Below are positions 43,388 to 53,141 of a stretch of 64,000 nucleotides of DNA, one piece after another. Under the pieces are notes generated by a model that did no database searches, was not told where the DNA came from, and worked only from the letters and a program-made list of their open reading frames with translations. Location: positions 4,807 to 68,806 of the forward strand of contig JANNHP010000212.1 in assembly GCA_031404455.1 (NCBI GenBank), written 5' to 3'. The position numbers and the translations under genes are program-made. Positions within the stretch are counted from its first letter, which is position 1. Every line of letters begins with the position of its first letter. The stretch comes from JANNHP01 sp031404455. Its GTDB lineage: Bacteria; Planctomycetota; JAJSAM01; JAJVHW01.

Positions 43388-45000
43388 CGCAGTGCTCCGT
43401 CGGCGATTCGGCTCGCGTTCGCCATCAGCGTGAAGGTGAGGTTCTTCGCGGGCAGCGACGGGAACGTCGCGCCGTCGGCGATCCAGAGGTTCTCGAAACC
43501 GCGGGCGCGGCCCTGCGCGTCCACGGTGCCGGGTCCGCCGTCGCTCGTCATGGGCATCGTGCCCGTGTAGTGGACGCTCGCACCCATCGGCCGGATGTGC
43601 GTCATGCCCTTCGGCGCGATGCAGCCGAGCTCCCCGAGCACGCCGCGCAGCGTGGCGAGCGTCCGCGCGATGCGGTCGCCCTCGCCCGGCTCGGGTCGGT
43701 AGCTCATGGCGAGACGAGTCGGCCGGTCGCGGCCGCCGACCTCGAGCGTCACGCGGTTCTCCGCGCGCCGCGAGTCGGAGAAGTTCACGTTGACGAGCCC
43801 GAGCGCCGCGTGCAGGTCGCGGAAGGCGCCGAGCCCCGCGGCGAGCGACGTGGGGATGTTCTGGACGATCGGGTGGATGAGCGCGGTCTTCAGCGTCGTC
43901 ACGAGTCCGTGCACGTGCTCGGCGGCTGTCGAGCCGGCGAGCGCGAACGCGAGCTGGTGGTACTGGTAGCTCTTCGGCTCGTACTTCCGTCCCACGAGGC
44001 GCTTGTTGAAGAAGGGCACGAGCACCTGGCGGTTGTCGGAGAGGCCCGCGAGCTCGCGCACCTCGCCCGTCGCGCGGTAGACGGAGTCGAGGACGATCTT
44101 CGACGTGCAGAGCGTTCCCGCGGCGAGCACGAGCGAGCCGACGTCGAACTCGCGCCGAGCGCCGCCCGTGATCGACGTGGCGTGGACCCGGTCGATGCGG
44201 CCCGCGACGTCGAAGCCGAAGTGCTCGACGCGCACGCCGGAGACGTACTCGAACGCGTCGTTCTTCCGCAGTTCCCGCAGCGTGAGCGACGGCGTGTAGA
44301 AGGCGTCCGACGGGCAGCCCCAGAGACAGCGCCCGAGCTTGTCGCACGCCGGGCGGTCGCCGAGCGGACGGCTGAGGACCGCGCTGCGAGATCGTCCGAG
44401 GAAGAACCGGTGGCGCGAGTTGAGCCGCTCGCGGCGCCGCGCGTACGCGCCGAGGAGATCCATCGCGTGGTCGTCGGGTTCGAGCGGCTCCATCAGCCCG
44501 CCGTGCACGGGCATGTAGGGAGCGAGATCGTCGGCGGCGCCCGTGACGCCGATGCGGCGCGCGACGCGCTCGTAGTGCGGCGCGAGCTCGTCGTAGCCGA
44601 ACGGGAACGCGGCGAGGTCCTCGTCGGTGAACGGATAGCAGCCGCCCGTCCACGCCTCGGCGAGTCCGCCGCGCGCGAACGAGAAGAGCGGAGCGAACTG
44701 CGACGCCTTGAACTCCTCGCCTCCGGCGCCGCGGAAGACGTACTCCTTGCCGGGCGGGAAGCCGTAGTACTCGCCCGCGTTCCCCGGAAGGACCGCGGAG
44801 GAGAGATCGTCGCCGAGGAAATAGGCGACCGGGTCGGCGAGGCGCGCCTTCAGGCCGTTCAGGTCCTCGGCGGGCGCGACGTGATCCGCGCCGGCGTGGC
44901 CGACGTCGAGCATGAGCACGCGACGCCCGCGCTCGATCGCGGTCTGCGCGAAGTGCACTCCGCTCGGTCCCGATCCGACCACGACGATCCGGTCCTTCAC
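43384..45000 (-). CDS. GMC-family FAD-dependent oxidoreductase
   Basis: A 538-residue enzyme starting at GTG 45000, overlapping the upstream SDR stop by 4 bp. RIVVVGSGPSGVHFAQTAIE is the FAD-binding Rossmann motif. FARGGLAEAWTGGCYPFTDE is the substrate-side flavin region, DVGSLVLAAGTLCTSKIVLD a second FAD segment, and the C-terminal GASVHYTGTMPM together with ENLWIADGATFPSLPAKN is the GMC_oxred_C part with the active-site His. It oxidises an alcohol, probably a sugar or lipid-linked glycan. Similar GMC enzymes occur in polysaccharide loci. Confidence 0.88.
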   Translation of the reverse strand: MKDRIVVVGSGPSGVHFAQTAIERGRRVLMLDVGHAGADHVAPAEDLNGLKARLADPVAYFLGDDLSSAVLPGNAGEYYGFPPGKEYVFRGAGGEEFKASQFAPLFSFARGGLAEAWTGGCYPFTDEDLAAFPFGYDELAPHYERVARRIGVTGAADDLAPYMPVHGGLMEPLEPDDHAMDLLGAYARRRERLNSRHRFFLGRSRSAVLSRPLGDRPACDKLGRCLWGCPSDAFYTPSLTLRELRKNDAFEYVSGVRVEHFGFDVAGRIDRVHATSITGGARREFDVGSLVLAAGTLCTSKIVLDSVYRATGEVRELAGLSDNRQVLVPFFNKRLVGRKYEPKSYQYHQLAFALAGSTAAEHVHGLVTTLKTALIHPIVQNIPTSLAAGLGAFRDLHAALGLVNVNFSDSRRAENRVTLEVGGRDRPTRLAMSYRPEPGEGDRIARTLATLRGVLGELGCIAPKGMTHIRPMGASVHYTGTMPMTSDGGPGTVDAQGRARGFENLWIADGATFPSLPAKNLTFTLMANASRIADGALR

Positions 45001-46349
45001 GGGGCCCGCCGCGCGAGACCGAGGACTGCGTGGAGCGGGAAAAGGACGATCGCGCCCGCGACGAACGCGAGCCCTTCGATCGCTCCGCTCGCGACGAGTC
45101 GCGCCCAGGCGCCGGCGCGGGAGGAGGACCGCGGCTCCTCGACGAGCGTGTACGTCTCGGACGAGCACTCGATCAGTGCGAGGACGAGCACCAGCTTGCG
45201 GCGCAGGAGCGACGCCCGGCGCAGTCGCGCGCAGTACGCGTCGGCGATCCGCGTGGCGATGGGATGGATCCGGGCGATGGCGACGAGCACCCGGTCGATC
45301 GGCGGCGCGCTCGCGAACTCCGCGTTCCCGTGCGCGGCGTGCCAGCGTTCGTAGTGCGCGAGAGCCGAGGCGCCCGGGTCGCGGCCCACGAGGTAGCGGC
45401 CGAACACGCTGAACTCGCGGCGGATCGTGCCGTCCGACTCAGCCTCTCGCTTCGCCCCCGCGAGGGCGGCATCGAGTCCGACGAGCGGACGCTTGCGCGA
45501 CGCGGCGAAGTCGCTCGGCTCGGCGACGCCGTCCTCGGCGAACGTCGCGAGCTGTCCCGCCGTCAGGGGCATCACGGGGAGCAGCAGCGGTTCGACGAGC
45601 GCCAGCGCCGCGCGCACGGGACCGAGCGGAACGTGCATCACGCGCGCCCGGCCCTTCCCCGCGGCCGAGCGGATCCGTCGGAGCAGTTCCTCGATCGTCA
45701 CGACCTCGGGTCCGCCGAGGTCGATCGTCTCGCCGCGGAAGCGGTCCGTCGCGACGATCTCCGCGAGGTCAAGGACGACGTCGTCCACCGAGATCGGCTG
45801 GACGCGGGCCGTCCCCGGTCCGAACACCGGCAAGAGCGGGAGCCCCGCCAGCTTGCCGAGTCCTGCGACGACCGGCGAGTCCGGGCCGACGACGATCGTC
45901 GGGCGCACGATCGTGAACGGCACGCCTGACGCGCGGACGATCTCCTCCGCGCGGACCTTCGACCGGGCGTACGGGTAGTGCCGCTGATCCCTGAACTTCA
46001 CCGCGATCGTGCTGACGTGCAGGAAGCCGCCGACGCCCGCGCGGCGCGCGGCGTCGAGGAGTGTCCTCGTGCCTTCCGCGTTCGTGCGCTCGTGGACTGC
46101 GGGCCGCGCCTTGCCCGTCGTCGCCGCGAGGTGGACGACGCGCGAGCAACCGCCGAGCGCCTTCTCGTACGACGCCGGCTCGAGGAGGTCCCCCGCCACG
46201 AACTCGACGCCGGGCAGCGACCGCAGATCGGCCGGGAGCGACGCGGGATCGCGCACGAGCGCGACGACGCGCGAACCGCGGGCGCCGAGCGCGCGGACGA
46301 GCCGGCGGCCGACGTACCCTGCGGCGCCGGTGACGAAGATCAGCGCCAT
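44997..46349 (-). CDS. NAD-dependent epimerase/dehydratase (SDR) with C-terminal membrane extension
   Basis: A 450-residue protein. The N-terminal 300 residues are an extended SDR: IFVTGAAGYVGRRLVRALGA (NAD binding), VVHLAATTGKARP, STIAVKFRDQRHYPYARSK (Tyr-x-x-x-Lys) and FTIVRPTIVVGPDSP. The last 150 residues are not part of the SDR fold. They are basic and end in hydrophobic helices (LVLVLALIECSSETY, AFVAGAIVLFPLHAVLGLAR). It modifies a sugar or polyprenyl-linked substrate at the membrane. It starts the minus operon SDR-GMC-GT2. Confidence 0.85.
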   Translation of the reverse strand: MALIFVTGAAGYVGRRLVRALGARGSRVVALVRDPASLPADLRSLPGVEFVAGDLLEPASYEKALGGCSRVVHLAATTGKARPAVHERTNAEGTRTLLDAARRAGVGGFLHVSTIAVKFRDQRHYPYARSKVRAEEIVRASGVPFTIVRPTIVVGPDSPVVAGLGKLAGLPLLPVFGPGTARVQPISVDDVVLDLAEIVATDRFRGETIDLGGPEVVTIEELLRRIRSAAGKGRARVMHVPLGPVRAALALVEPLLLPVMPLTAGQLATFAEDGVAEPSDFAASRKRPLVGLDAALAGAKREAESDGTIRREFSVFGRYLVGRDPGASALAHYERWHAAHGNAEFASAPPIDRVLVAIARIHPIATRIADAYCARLRRASLLRRKLVLVLALIECSSETYTLVEEPRSSSRAGAWARLVASGAIEGLAFVAGAIVLFPLHAVLGLARRAP

Positions 46350-46605
46350 TCACGCTCCCTGCCGTTCGAGCCCGCGAGGCTAGAGCGAAGCTCGGGCCGG
46401 GCACGGATCGGCGAGCGGCGCGGCGGAAGGGCTCGCGCGCGCCCGGGGCCGGGCACGGGCAGGGCATCGGGATGTCCATCGGAATCGACACGCGGGCCGC
46501 GGCGCCCTTGGCGGACGGCGGTGCGCGACGCACGGGAAGGACGGGAGGAACTCATGGGACGCACGCGATCGTGCGGAGTCTACTGAAGCGGTCGCCGGTG
46601 CGCCG

Positions 46606-47994
46606 ATGCCGAGTGGGCTCGTCGCCGAGCCGGGCGGCACGGGACCGGGAGCGAGCCACCTGCCGAAGACGACCTCCGCGCCGGGCCGCCTGCTCGGCGG
46701 CAAGCTCCTCGTCCTCGCGGGCGGCGAGGCGGCGTCGCGCCTCTGCGGCTTCGTGGCGATGTCGTATCTCTTCCGGACGCTGCCGCGCGAGCGCTACGGC
46801 ATCGTCGAGACGACAGTCGCCGTGATGATGTTCGGGCTCATCTGCGTGGAGATGGGCCTCGGCACGCTCGGCACCCGCGAGGTCGCGCGCGATCCCGCCG
46901 CGGCGCCGTCGCTCGTCAAGAGGGTCGCGACGACGCAGCTCGTCTCGGCGATCTCGGTGCTCGCGCTGATCTCCATCGCGGCGTTCGCGCTCCCGATCGA
47001 CCCGCTCCTCTCGCGGCTCCTCGTCGGGTTCGGCATCGGCCTGCTCGCGATCCCGTTCGCGCTGCACTGGCTCTTCCAGGGACGCGAGCAGATGCTCGCC
47101 GTCACGCTGCCGAAGGGCCTGCGCTACGCCGTGTTCCTCGCGCTGACGCTCGTCCTCGTGCGCGGTCCGGACGACCTCGCGCTCCTGCCGATCGCGGAGG
47201 TCGCAGGCGCGGCGGCCGCGAGTGTCGCGTGGGTGGCCGTCTACCGTCGCGGCGGCGGCGAACTCAGGATCGGCGGGAAGGGCGCCCTCGATCCGAACCT
47301 CCTCAGGGACGCCCTCCCCATCGGCGGCGCCACGCTCATCTGGGCGCTGCGTTCGTACCTGCCGGTCGTCTGCGTGGCGGCGATCGCGGGCAACGCGGCC
47401 GCCGGAGACTTCGGCGCGGCGCTCCGGATCGTGCTGGTGATGATCGGCGTCCTCGACGTGTACTTCATCAACCTCTACCCGAAACTCTGCGTCGCCGCCG
47501 TCGCGGCGCCCGGCGACCTGCGACGTCTCGTCGCGCGCTCGATGCACGTGGCGGTGTGGCCGACGCTGGCCGGCGCCGTCGCCGCGCAGTGGCTCGCTCC
47601 GTGGGTGATGCGGATCGTCTACGGCAGCGAGAGCGGCGAGGCCGCCTCGCAGTTCGCGCTCCTCGCCTGGCTCGTCCCGATCACGGCGATCCGCGCGCAC
47701 ACGAGGTTCGCGTTCTTCGCCGTGAACCGGCAGCGCACCGAGCTCCTCTGGTCGGTGGTCGGCGTCGTCGCGCTCCTCGCGGCCATCTTCCCCATGACGA
47801 CGTCGCACGGCGCCGCGGGCGCGACCTGGGCGATGCTCGCGTCGGAGGTGCTGGCGACGATCCTCGGCTGGACCGTCCTCCTGCCGCACCTGCGCCGCGA
47901 CGCGGACGTCCCGTTCAGCGCGGCGGGCGGCGATCCGATGACTCGGGTGGACCCGGCCCGGCGGGACCGAGGAGGAGCGAACGTTGGCGAGTGA
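46606..47994 (+). CDS. Polysaccharide flippase (Wzx/MATE-like, MOP superfamily)
   Basis: A 462-residue protein with about twelve to fourteen membrane segments spread from residue 25 to 440. The opening GRLLGGKLLVLAGGEAASRLCGFVAMSYLF and the following YGIVETTVAVMMFGL are typical of oligosaccharide flippases (shown in part). Such proteins flip lipid-linked repeat units across the cytoplasmic membrane. It opens the plus-strand operon of the locus and overlaps the next gene by 11 bp. The ATG is not preceded by a clear ribosome-binding site, so the exact start is uncertain. Confidence 0.85.
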   Translation: MPSGLVAEPGGTGPGASHLPKTTSAPGRLLGGKLLVLAGGEAASRLCGFVAMSYLFRTLPRERYGIVETTVAVMMFGLICVEMGLGTLGTREVARDPAAAPSLVKRVATTQLVSAISVLALISIAAFALPIDPLLSRLLVGFGIGLLAIPFALHWLFQGREQMLAVTLPKGLRYAVFLALTLVLVRGPDDLALLPIAEVAGAAAASVAWVAVYRRGGGELRIGGKGALDPNLLRDALPIGGATLIWALRSYLPVVCVAAIAGNAAAGDFGAALRIVLVMIGVLDVYFINLYPKLCVAAVAAPGDLRRLVARSMHVAVWPTLAGAVAAQWLAPWVMRIVYGSESGEAASQFALLAWLVPITAIRAHTRFAFFAVNRQRTELLWSVVGVVALLAAIFPMTTSHGAAGATWAMLASEVLATILGWTVLLPHLRRDADVPFSAAGGDPMTRVDPARRDRGGANVGE

Positions 47995-49504
47995 ACGATC
48001 TCCGCGGTGGCGCATCTTCCTCACGTGCTGGCTCGTGTTCTCGCTCCACTTCGCGACGAACATCGTCCGCGAGCACTACCCGGCGTTCGCGATGATCGAC
48101 CACGCCACGTTCCAGCTCGACGAGTACGCCGGTTTCCACTCCGACATCTTCGAGCACCGCGACGGGCACCACTACATCGGCAACCAGGTCACGGGCTCGG
48201 TCGTCGCCGCAGTGCCGCTCCTCGTCTTCAAGCCCGTGCTCGATTCTCTGGAGGAACGCGGGAAGGCGCGCGCCGCGGCGGCGCCGGTCGTGGACGACGA
48301 GTACGACACGAAGTACCCGATGCGGCGCGCGTTCTTCAAGAAGGTGCGCGAACGCGGGCTCGACCTGAAGTTCGGCGCCGCGGCGGCGATCACGTCGGTG
48401 TTCCTGATGGCGCCGCTCTCGGCGCTCCTCGTGCTCCTCCTCTTCGGCGCGCTCGAGCGTCGCGGCGTCCCGCGAGCGCGAGCGACGTGGCTGGCGCTCC
48501 TCTTCGCGTTCGGCACGCCGGTCCTCTACCGCTCGGCGCTCCTCAACCACAACCTCTTCCTCACGCTCACGGCGTTCGGTTCGTTCCTCCTGATGTGGCC
48601 GCAGGACGGGGCCCGTCCCCCCTTCCCGGCGTCGCGCCGGTTCTGGGCCGGGTTCCTCGCGTCGATGTGCCTCGCCCTCGACTACGCGGGCGTCATCCCG
48701 ATGATGTTCCTCTTCGGGTACCTGCTCGTCACCCACCGAGGCGCCGGAGGATGGAAGGACGCCCTGCGTGCCGTGCCCGCGTTCATCGCGGGGACGATCC
48801 CGCCGGTCGCCTTCCTGCTCTGGTCGCAGTGGTCGATGTACGGAGACCCCTTCAAGCCGGGCCAGGCGTGGATGCCCGACCAGAACCAGTTCGTGCAGGT
48901 CGGTGCGCGGGGCTTCACCGCACCCGACGCGGACCTCTTCCTCCGGAACCTGGTCGACCTCGACTGGGGGATGTACGCGTTCGGGCCGATCCTCGCGCTC
49001 GGACTCGTCCCCGCGCTGCGGTACGCGAAGGACACCCTCGTGCTGCCGCGCCGGGAGCGGATCTTCACCGCGGCCCTCCTGACGGCGTTCCTCGTCTTCT
49101 GCGCCTGCAACCAGTATTCGCGGCTCCAGTGGAACACCGGGTTCCGCTACCTCCTGCCGCTCGTGCCGTTTGCCTTCCTTGAGGCCTGCGATCACCTGGC
49201 GCGCATGCGTCCGGCGCTCCTCGCGGCGATCTCGGTCCCCGTCGTCCTTCACTCGTGGGTGCTGACGATGGTGCGGCACACCCCGCCTCTGCGCGGCGAT
49301 CCTCAGGCGGTGCCCGAGAGCTGGCGCCGGTTCCTGACCGAGGGCGTGCAGTTCCCGTGGCTGAACGTGCTGAGGAGCACGCCCTCGATCGACGTCCCCC
49401 TGCTCCGGACCTGGTACCTCCCGTACCTCCTGATCGCCGCCCTCGCGGGCCTCCTCTGGCTCGTCTGGCGGCGCCCGCGAGCGGACGGCGCAGGCTCGAC
49501 CTGA
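47984..49504 (+). CDS. Multi-pass membrane protein, PMT/ArnT-like glycosyltransferase candidate
   Basis: A 506-residue protein starting at TTG inside the flippase gene, with GGAGGAG upstream. About ten membrane segments. The first loop contains HATFQLDEYAGFHSDIFEHR, the acidic/His loop typical of polyprenyl-sugar-dependent membrane glycosyltransferases. GTPVLYRSALLNHNLFLTLT is the conserved intramembrane stretch. It probably uses a lipid-linked sugar outside the membrane. I cannot name a subfamily. Confidence 0.7.
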   Translation: MASERSPRWRIFLTCWLVFSLHFATNIVREHYPAFAMIDHATFQLDEYAGFHSDIFEHRDGHHYIGNQVTGSVVAAVPLLVFKPVLDSLEERGKARAAAAPVVDDEYDTKYPMRRAFFKKVRERGLDLKFGAAAAITSVFLMAPLSALLVLLLFGALERRGVPRARATWLALLFAFGTPVLYRSALLNHNLFLTLTAFGSFLLMWPQDGARPPFPASRRFWAGFLASMCLALDYAGVIPMMFLFGYLLVTHRGAGGWKDALRAVPAFIAGTIPPVAFLLWSQWSMYGDPFKPGQAWMPDQNQFVQVGARGFTAPDADLFLRNLVDLDWGMYAFGPILALGLVPALRYAKDTLVLPRRERIFTAALLTAFLVFCACNQYSRLQWNTGFRYLLPLVPFAFLEACDHLARMRPALLAAISVPVVLHSWVLTMVRHTPPLRGDPQAVPESWRRFLTEGVQFPWLNVLRSTPSIDVPLLRTWYLPYLLIAALAGLLWLVWRRPRADGAGST

Positions 49505-49588
49505 GCGGAGCCGCGTTCAGAGATTCGCCTGGAGTTCCGATGGATCTGATGGCGGCCGCGTTCGCCCGAGGAGGATCAGACAACCCCG

Positions 49589-50509
49589 ATGGCGACGACC
49601 GACCCTGACGTCCACCAGCCTCCGCACGAGCTCGACGTGACCGTCGTCATCCCGGCGCACAACGAAGAACTCGCGGTCGCCGACGAGGTCCGCGCCGTCC
49701 ACGCGGCTCTGCGCCCGACGAAGTACCGCTACGAGATCATCGTGGTGGACGACGGCTCGACCGACCGTACCGCCGAGCTCGCCGCGGGCTGCGAGTGCAG
49801 GCTCATCCGACTCCCCCGCAACATGGGCTACGGCGCCGCCCTGAAGCACGGCATCGCGCGGGCGCACACCGACCTCATCGTCATCACCGACGCCGATTCG
49901 ACCTATCCGGCGGAGATGATCCCGAAGCTGATCGCCGCCGCGGCGGACCACGACATGGTCGTCGGTGCCCGCACCGGCGCGAACGTGCGCCACTCGAAGA
50001 TGCGCGCTCCCGCGAAGTGGTTCCTCAGGAAGCTCGGTTCCTTCCTCTCCGGGACGGAGATCCCCGACCTGAACTCGGGCCTGCGCGTGCTGCGCCGGCA
50101 CCACGTGAAGGCGTACGCGCGCATCCTGCCGTCGGGCTTCTCGTTCACCACCACGATCACGCTCGCTCTGCTCTGCACCGAGCGCAGCGTGCTCTTCGTG
50201 CCGGTCGACTACCACGTGCGCCGGGGCACGTCGAAGATCCGCCCGAAGCACGCGTACCTCTTCCTCATCCTGATCCTGCGCGTGATCGTGCTCTTCAACC
50301 CGCTGAAGGTTTTCCTGCCGCTCGGGGCGTTCTGCTTCCTCACCGGCCTCGCGAAGTTCATCTACGACATCACCCTCGAGAACCTGAGCGAGACGGCCAT
50401 CATGGGCTTCATCGCGGCGCTCATCATCTGGGCGGTCGGCCTCCTCGCGGACCAGAACTCGAGGTTCAACCTCGACCGATGGGACCTCGACGAGCCGGTG
50501 CGGGAGTGA
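49589..50509 (+). CDS. Dolichol-phosphate-mannose-synthase-like glycosyltransferase with membrane anchor
   Basis: A 306-residue GT2 enzyme. VTVVIPAHNEELAVADEVRA, IIVVDDGSTDRTAELAAG and VITDADSTYPAEMIPKLI (DxD) are the catalytic motifs. EIPDLNSGLRVLRRHHV and KIRPKHAYLFLILILRVIVL follow. Two C-terminal membrane helices (about 240-262 and 272-292) attach it to the membrane. It makes polyprenyl-phosphate sugars used by PMT-type transferases, two of which are in this locus. Its TGA overlaps the next GTG. Confidence 0.9.
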   Translation: MATTDPDVHQPPHELDVTVVIPAHNEELAVADEVRAVHAALRPTKYRYEIIVVDDGSTDRTAELAAGCECRLIRLPRNMGYGAALKHGIARAHTDLIVITDADSTYPAEMIPKLIAAAADHDMVVGARTGANVRHSKMRAPAKWFLRKLGSFLSGTEIPDLNSGLRVLRRHHVKAYARILPSGFSFTTTITLALLCTERSVLFVPVDYHVRRGTSKIRPKHAYLFLILILRVIVLFNPLKVFLPLGAFCFLTGLAKFIYDITLENLSETAIMGFIAALIIWAVGLLADQNSRFNLDRWDLDEPVRE

Positions 50510-51474
50510 GCGCTCTCCCCAAGGGACGCTGGGGGCGCGTGCTGCTCCGTCTCGCGCTCAGCGCCGCGATCCTCTTCGTCGTCTCGCGGTTCATCGACCT
50601 CGACCGCGCGATGGAGGGGTTCCGGCGCCTGAGGCCGGGCACGTGGGTCGCGGCGCTCGGCGCCTTCGCGGTCCTGCACTTCGCGAGTGCCCTGAAGTGG
50701 CGGTGGTTCGTCGGGGTCGCGGGCGCCCGGATCTCGCCCGGCGTGTCCGTGCGCTGCCACGCGGCCGGCCTCTTCGCGAGCCTCTGCCTGCCGTCGATGA
50801 TCGGAGGCGACGTGCTGCGCGCCGGTCTCGCGATGCAGGCGACCCCCGCGCGGACGCCGGTCGTCGTCGCGTCCGTCATCGACCGGGTCTCCGACATGAC
50901 GGCGCTCCTCGCGCTGGCGCTCGCGGCGCTGCCGCTCGTCAGCGTGGGCGCGGAGACGCCTCTGCAGTCGCTGCCGCTCGCGGGCGGGATCGTGGCCGCC
51001 GCGGGAGCCGCCGGGATCCTCGGCCTGCGCTGGGCGGTCGCGAGCCGCTTCGTGAGGAAGCTCCCGCGGAAGCTCGCGCGCTTCGTGCTCGAGGTCGCGG
51101 GTGCCCTCCGCACGATGGCCCGCCGCCCAGTGGCGTCGGTCGGCGGATGGCTCGCGAGCGTCGCAATCCAGTCGGGCTTCCTCCTCGTGAACGTCTGGCT
51201 CGGCGGGGAGATGGGTCTCGACATGACCGTCGCCCAGTGGTTCCTGCTCTGGCCGCTCGCGAAGATCGCCGCCATGCTCCCGCTCAGCTTCGGCGGACTC
51301 GGCGTGCGCGAAGCGGCGTTCGCGGCACTCGTCGGTCCGTTCGGCTACGACAAGTCGCTCGCGGCCGCGGCGTCGCTCGTGTGGCAGAGCGTGCTGATCG
51401 TCGGCGGACTCATCGCCGGGGCGTACTGGATGGCGTCGTCGCGCCGCGGCGAGACCCGCCCGGCGAACGCATGA
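50506..51474 (+). CDS. Lysylphosphatidylglycerol-synthase-TM-type membrane protein (UPF0104)
   Basis: A 322-residue integral membrane protein with seven to eight helices. WRWFVGVAGARISPGVSVR, LFASLCLPSMIGGDVLRAGL and the late MLPLSFGGLGVREAAFAALV are the conserved sites of the LPG_synthase_TM family. Members flip or handle lipids, including polyprenyl-linked sugars. The start GTG overlaps the preceding stop and its own stop overlaps the next start (ATGA), so it is co-translated with the DPM-like and PMT-like genes. Confidence 0.88.
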   Translation: MSALPKGRWGRVLLRLALSAAILFVVSRFIDLDRAMEGFRRLRPGTWVAALGAFAVLHFASALKWRWFVGVAGARISPGVSVRCHAAGLFASLCLPSMIGGDVLRAGLAMQATPARTPVVVASVIDRVSDMTALLALALAALPLVSVGAETPLQSLPLAGGIVAAAGAAGILGLRWAVASRFVRKLPRKLARFVLEVAGALRTMARRPVASVGGWLASVAIQSGFLLVNVWLGGEMGLDMTVAQWFLLWPLAKIAAMLPLSFGGLGVREAAFAALVGPFGYDKSLAAAASLVWQSVLIVGGLIAGAYWMASSRRGETRPANA

Positions 51475-53135
51475 GCGGCGGCGCGGCGCGGCCCGGCCGC
51501 GGACTCCTCGTTGCGGCGGCGGCGCTGGCGGTCGTCGCGTTGGCGACGCCCCAGTCCTGGCTGACCGGAGATCTCGCCCCGGACGACGGACGACGACTCG
51601 ATCTCGGCGCGTGGATCCTGCGTGCGGCGCTCCTGGCCCTCGCCGGGTTCCTCGCGATGGCGACGCGGTTCGAACGCCCGTCGCCGCGCGCGGAACCCGC
51701 GGGCGCTCCGGCCGCCGGCGCGATGCGCGTCCTCGTAGCGATCCTGGTCGTCGCGGCGGCGCTGCGGGTCTTCCGTCTCGGCGCGCCGATGTGGTTCGAC
51801 GAGATCTGGATGCTCATCGACTCCGTGCGTCCCCCGCTCGCGACGACGCTGCGCACGTTCGCGTCCGACAACAACCACCCGCTCTACTCCGTGCTCGCGA
51901 CGATCTCGTGCCGTGCGTTCGGCGAGAGCGAGTGGGCGCTCAGACTCCCTGCGGCCGCGTTCGGCGTGGCGAGCGTCGCCGCGACGTACGTGTTCGCGCG
52001 CGACCGGTTCGGCGCGCGGACGGCGCTCCTCGCCGCGGCGCTCGTCGCGCTCTCCTTCCACCACGTCGGCTTCTCGCAGAACGCGCGCGGCTACACGGGA
52101 CTCCTCCTCTTCACGCTCCTCTCCTCGCACTACCTCCTCAGGTCGCTCGAGACGGGCGCGCGCCGGAACTGGGTCCTCTGCGGCATCTGCCTGGCACTCT
52201 GCGTGACGGTCCATCTCACCGGCGTGTTCACGGCGTTCGGCCTCGTCGCGGTGATCGCGTGGGCGGCGTGGAAGCGCCCCGCGTGGCTCGCGCCGGGCGG
52301 CGTGCGCGCGGCGATGCTCGGCGTCGTCCTCGCGACGCTCGCGGCGCTCGCGGCGTACGCGCTCCTCCTCCCCCAGGTCGTCGCCTTCTTCACGCAGACG
52401 AAGGCGCCGGTCCCGGGCAAGGCCGAGTGGACGGACCCGGCGTGGTTCGTCACGGAGACGGCGCGCAGCTTCGGACTCGGCGTCGAACTCGGAATCGCGG
52501 TGCTCGTCCTCGGCGGCGCGCTGGCGCTCCTCGGACTCGCCGCCGCGGGACGGCGGTCGCCGCCGCTGCTGCTGCTGCTCATCGTTCCGGCGCTCGTCAT
52601 CGCGGCCGCGATGCTCGGCATGGGGCGCAACCTCTGGCCGCGGCTCTTCTTCTTCCTCGAGGGCTTCGTCCTCGTCGTCGCCGCGGAGGGTGCCCTCGCG
52701 ATCGCGGGCGGCGTCGCCACGCGCCTCTCGCGCCAGGCGAAGGGGCTCGAGACCGCGGTGATCGTGCTGCTCCTCGCGGGCAGCGCGGCGACGCTGCCGC
52801 GCGCGTACGCCCTCCCGAAGCAGGACTTCGGCGCGGCGCGCGACTACGTCAGCTCGGTCAGGCAGCCGGGAGACGTCGTGATGACGGCCGGGATGGCGAG
52901 CTACGTCTACGGCGAGTACTACCGCGACGGTTTCATCGACCTGAAGGCACCGGCGGACCTCGCCGCGGCGGTGCCGCCCGGACACGCGGGGTACGTGATC
53001 TACACGTTCCAGGTGTACGTCGAGTCGCGCCTGCCGGAACTCTGGGAGGCACTGCGAACGAACGGCCGCGAGGTAGCCCGCTTCCGCGCTGCGATCGGCG
53101 GCGGCGACGTGGTCGTGCTGAAGATCGGACCGTAG
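51471..53135 (+). CDS. PMT-like (GT39/GT83-type) membrane glycosyltransferase
   Basis: A 554-residue protein with about twelve membrane segments. LGAPMWFDEIWMLIDSVRPP gives the catalytic Asp-Glu of the first periplasmic loop and FASDNNHPLYSVLATI the following conserved His-Pro. LSFHHVGFSQNARGYTGLLL is the family's 'S..AR.Y' loop. It transfers a sugar from a polyprenyl carrier, probably the product of the DPM-like enzyme two genes upstream. It is the last gene of the plus operon and converges with the rfbG-like gene. Confidence 0.85.
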   Translation: MSGGAARPGRGLLVAAAALAVVALATPQSWLTGDLAPDDGRRLDLGAWILRAALLALAGFLAMATRFERPSPRAEPAGAPAAGAMRVLVAILVVAAALRVFRLGAPMWFDEIWMLIDSVRPPLATTLRTFASDNNHPLYSVLATISCRAFGESEWALRLPAAAFGVASVAATYVFARDRFGARTALLAAALVALSFHHVGFSQNARGYTGLLLFTLLSSHYLLRSLETGARRNWVLCGICLALCVTVHLTGVFTAFGLVAVIAWAAWKRPAWLAPGGVRAAMLGVVLATLAALAAYALLLPQVVAFFTQTKAPVPGKAEWTDPAWFVTETARSFGLGVELGIAVLVLGGALALLGLAAAGRRSPPLLLLLIVPALVIAAAMLGMGRNLWPRLFFFLEGFVLVVAAEGALAIAGGVATRLSRQAKGLETAVIVLLLAGSAATLPRAYALPKQDFGAARDYVSSVRQPGDVVMTAGMASYVYGEYYRDGFIDLKAPADLAAAVPPGHAGYVIYTFQVYVESRLPELWEALRTNGREVARFRAAIGGGDVVVLKIGP

Positions 53136-53141
53136 CGATCG

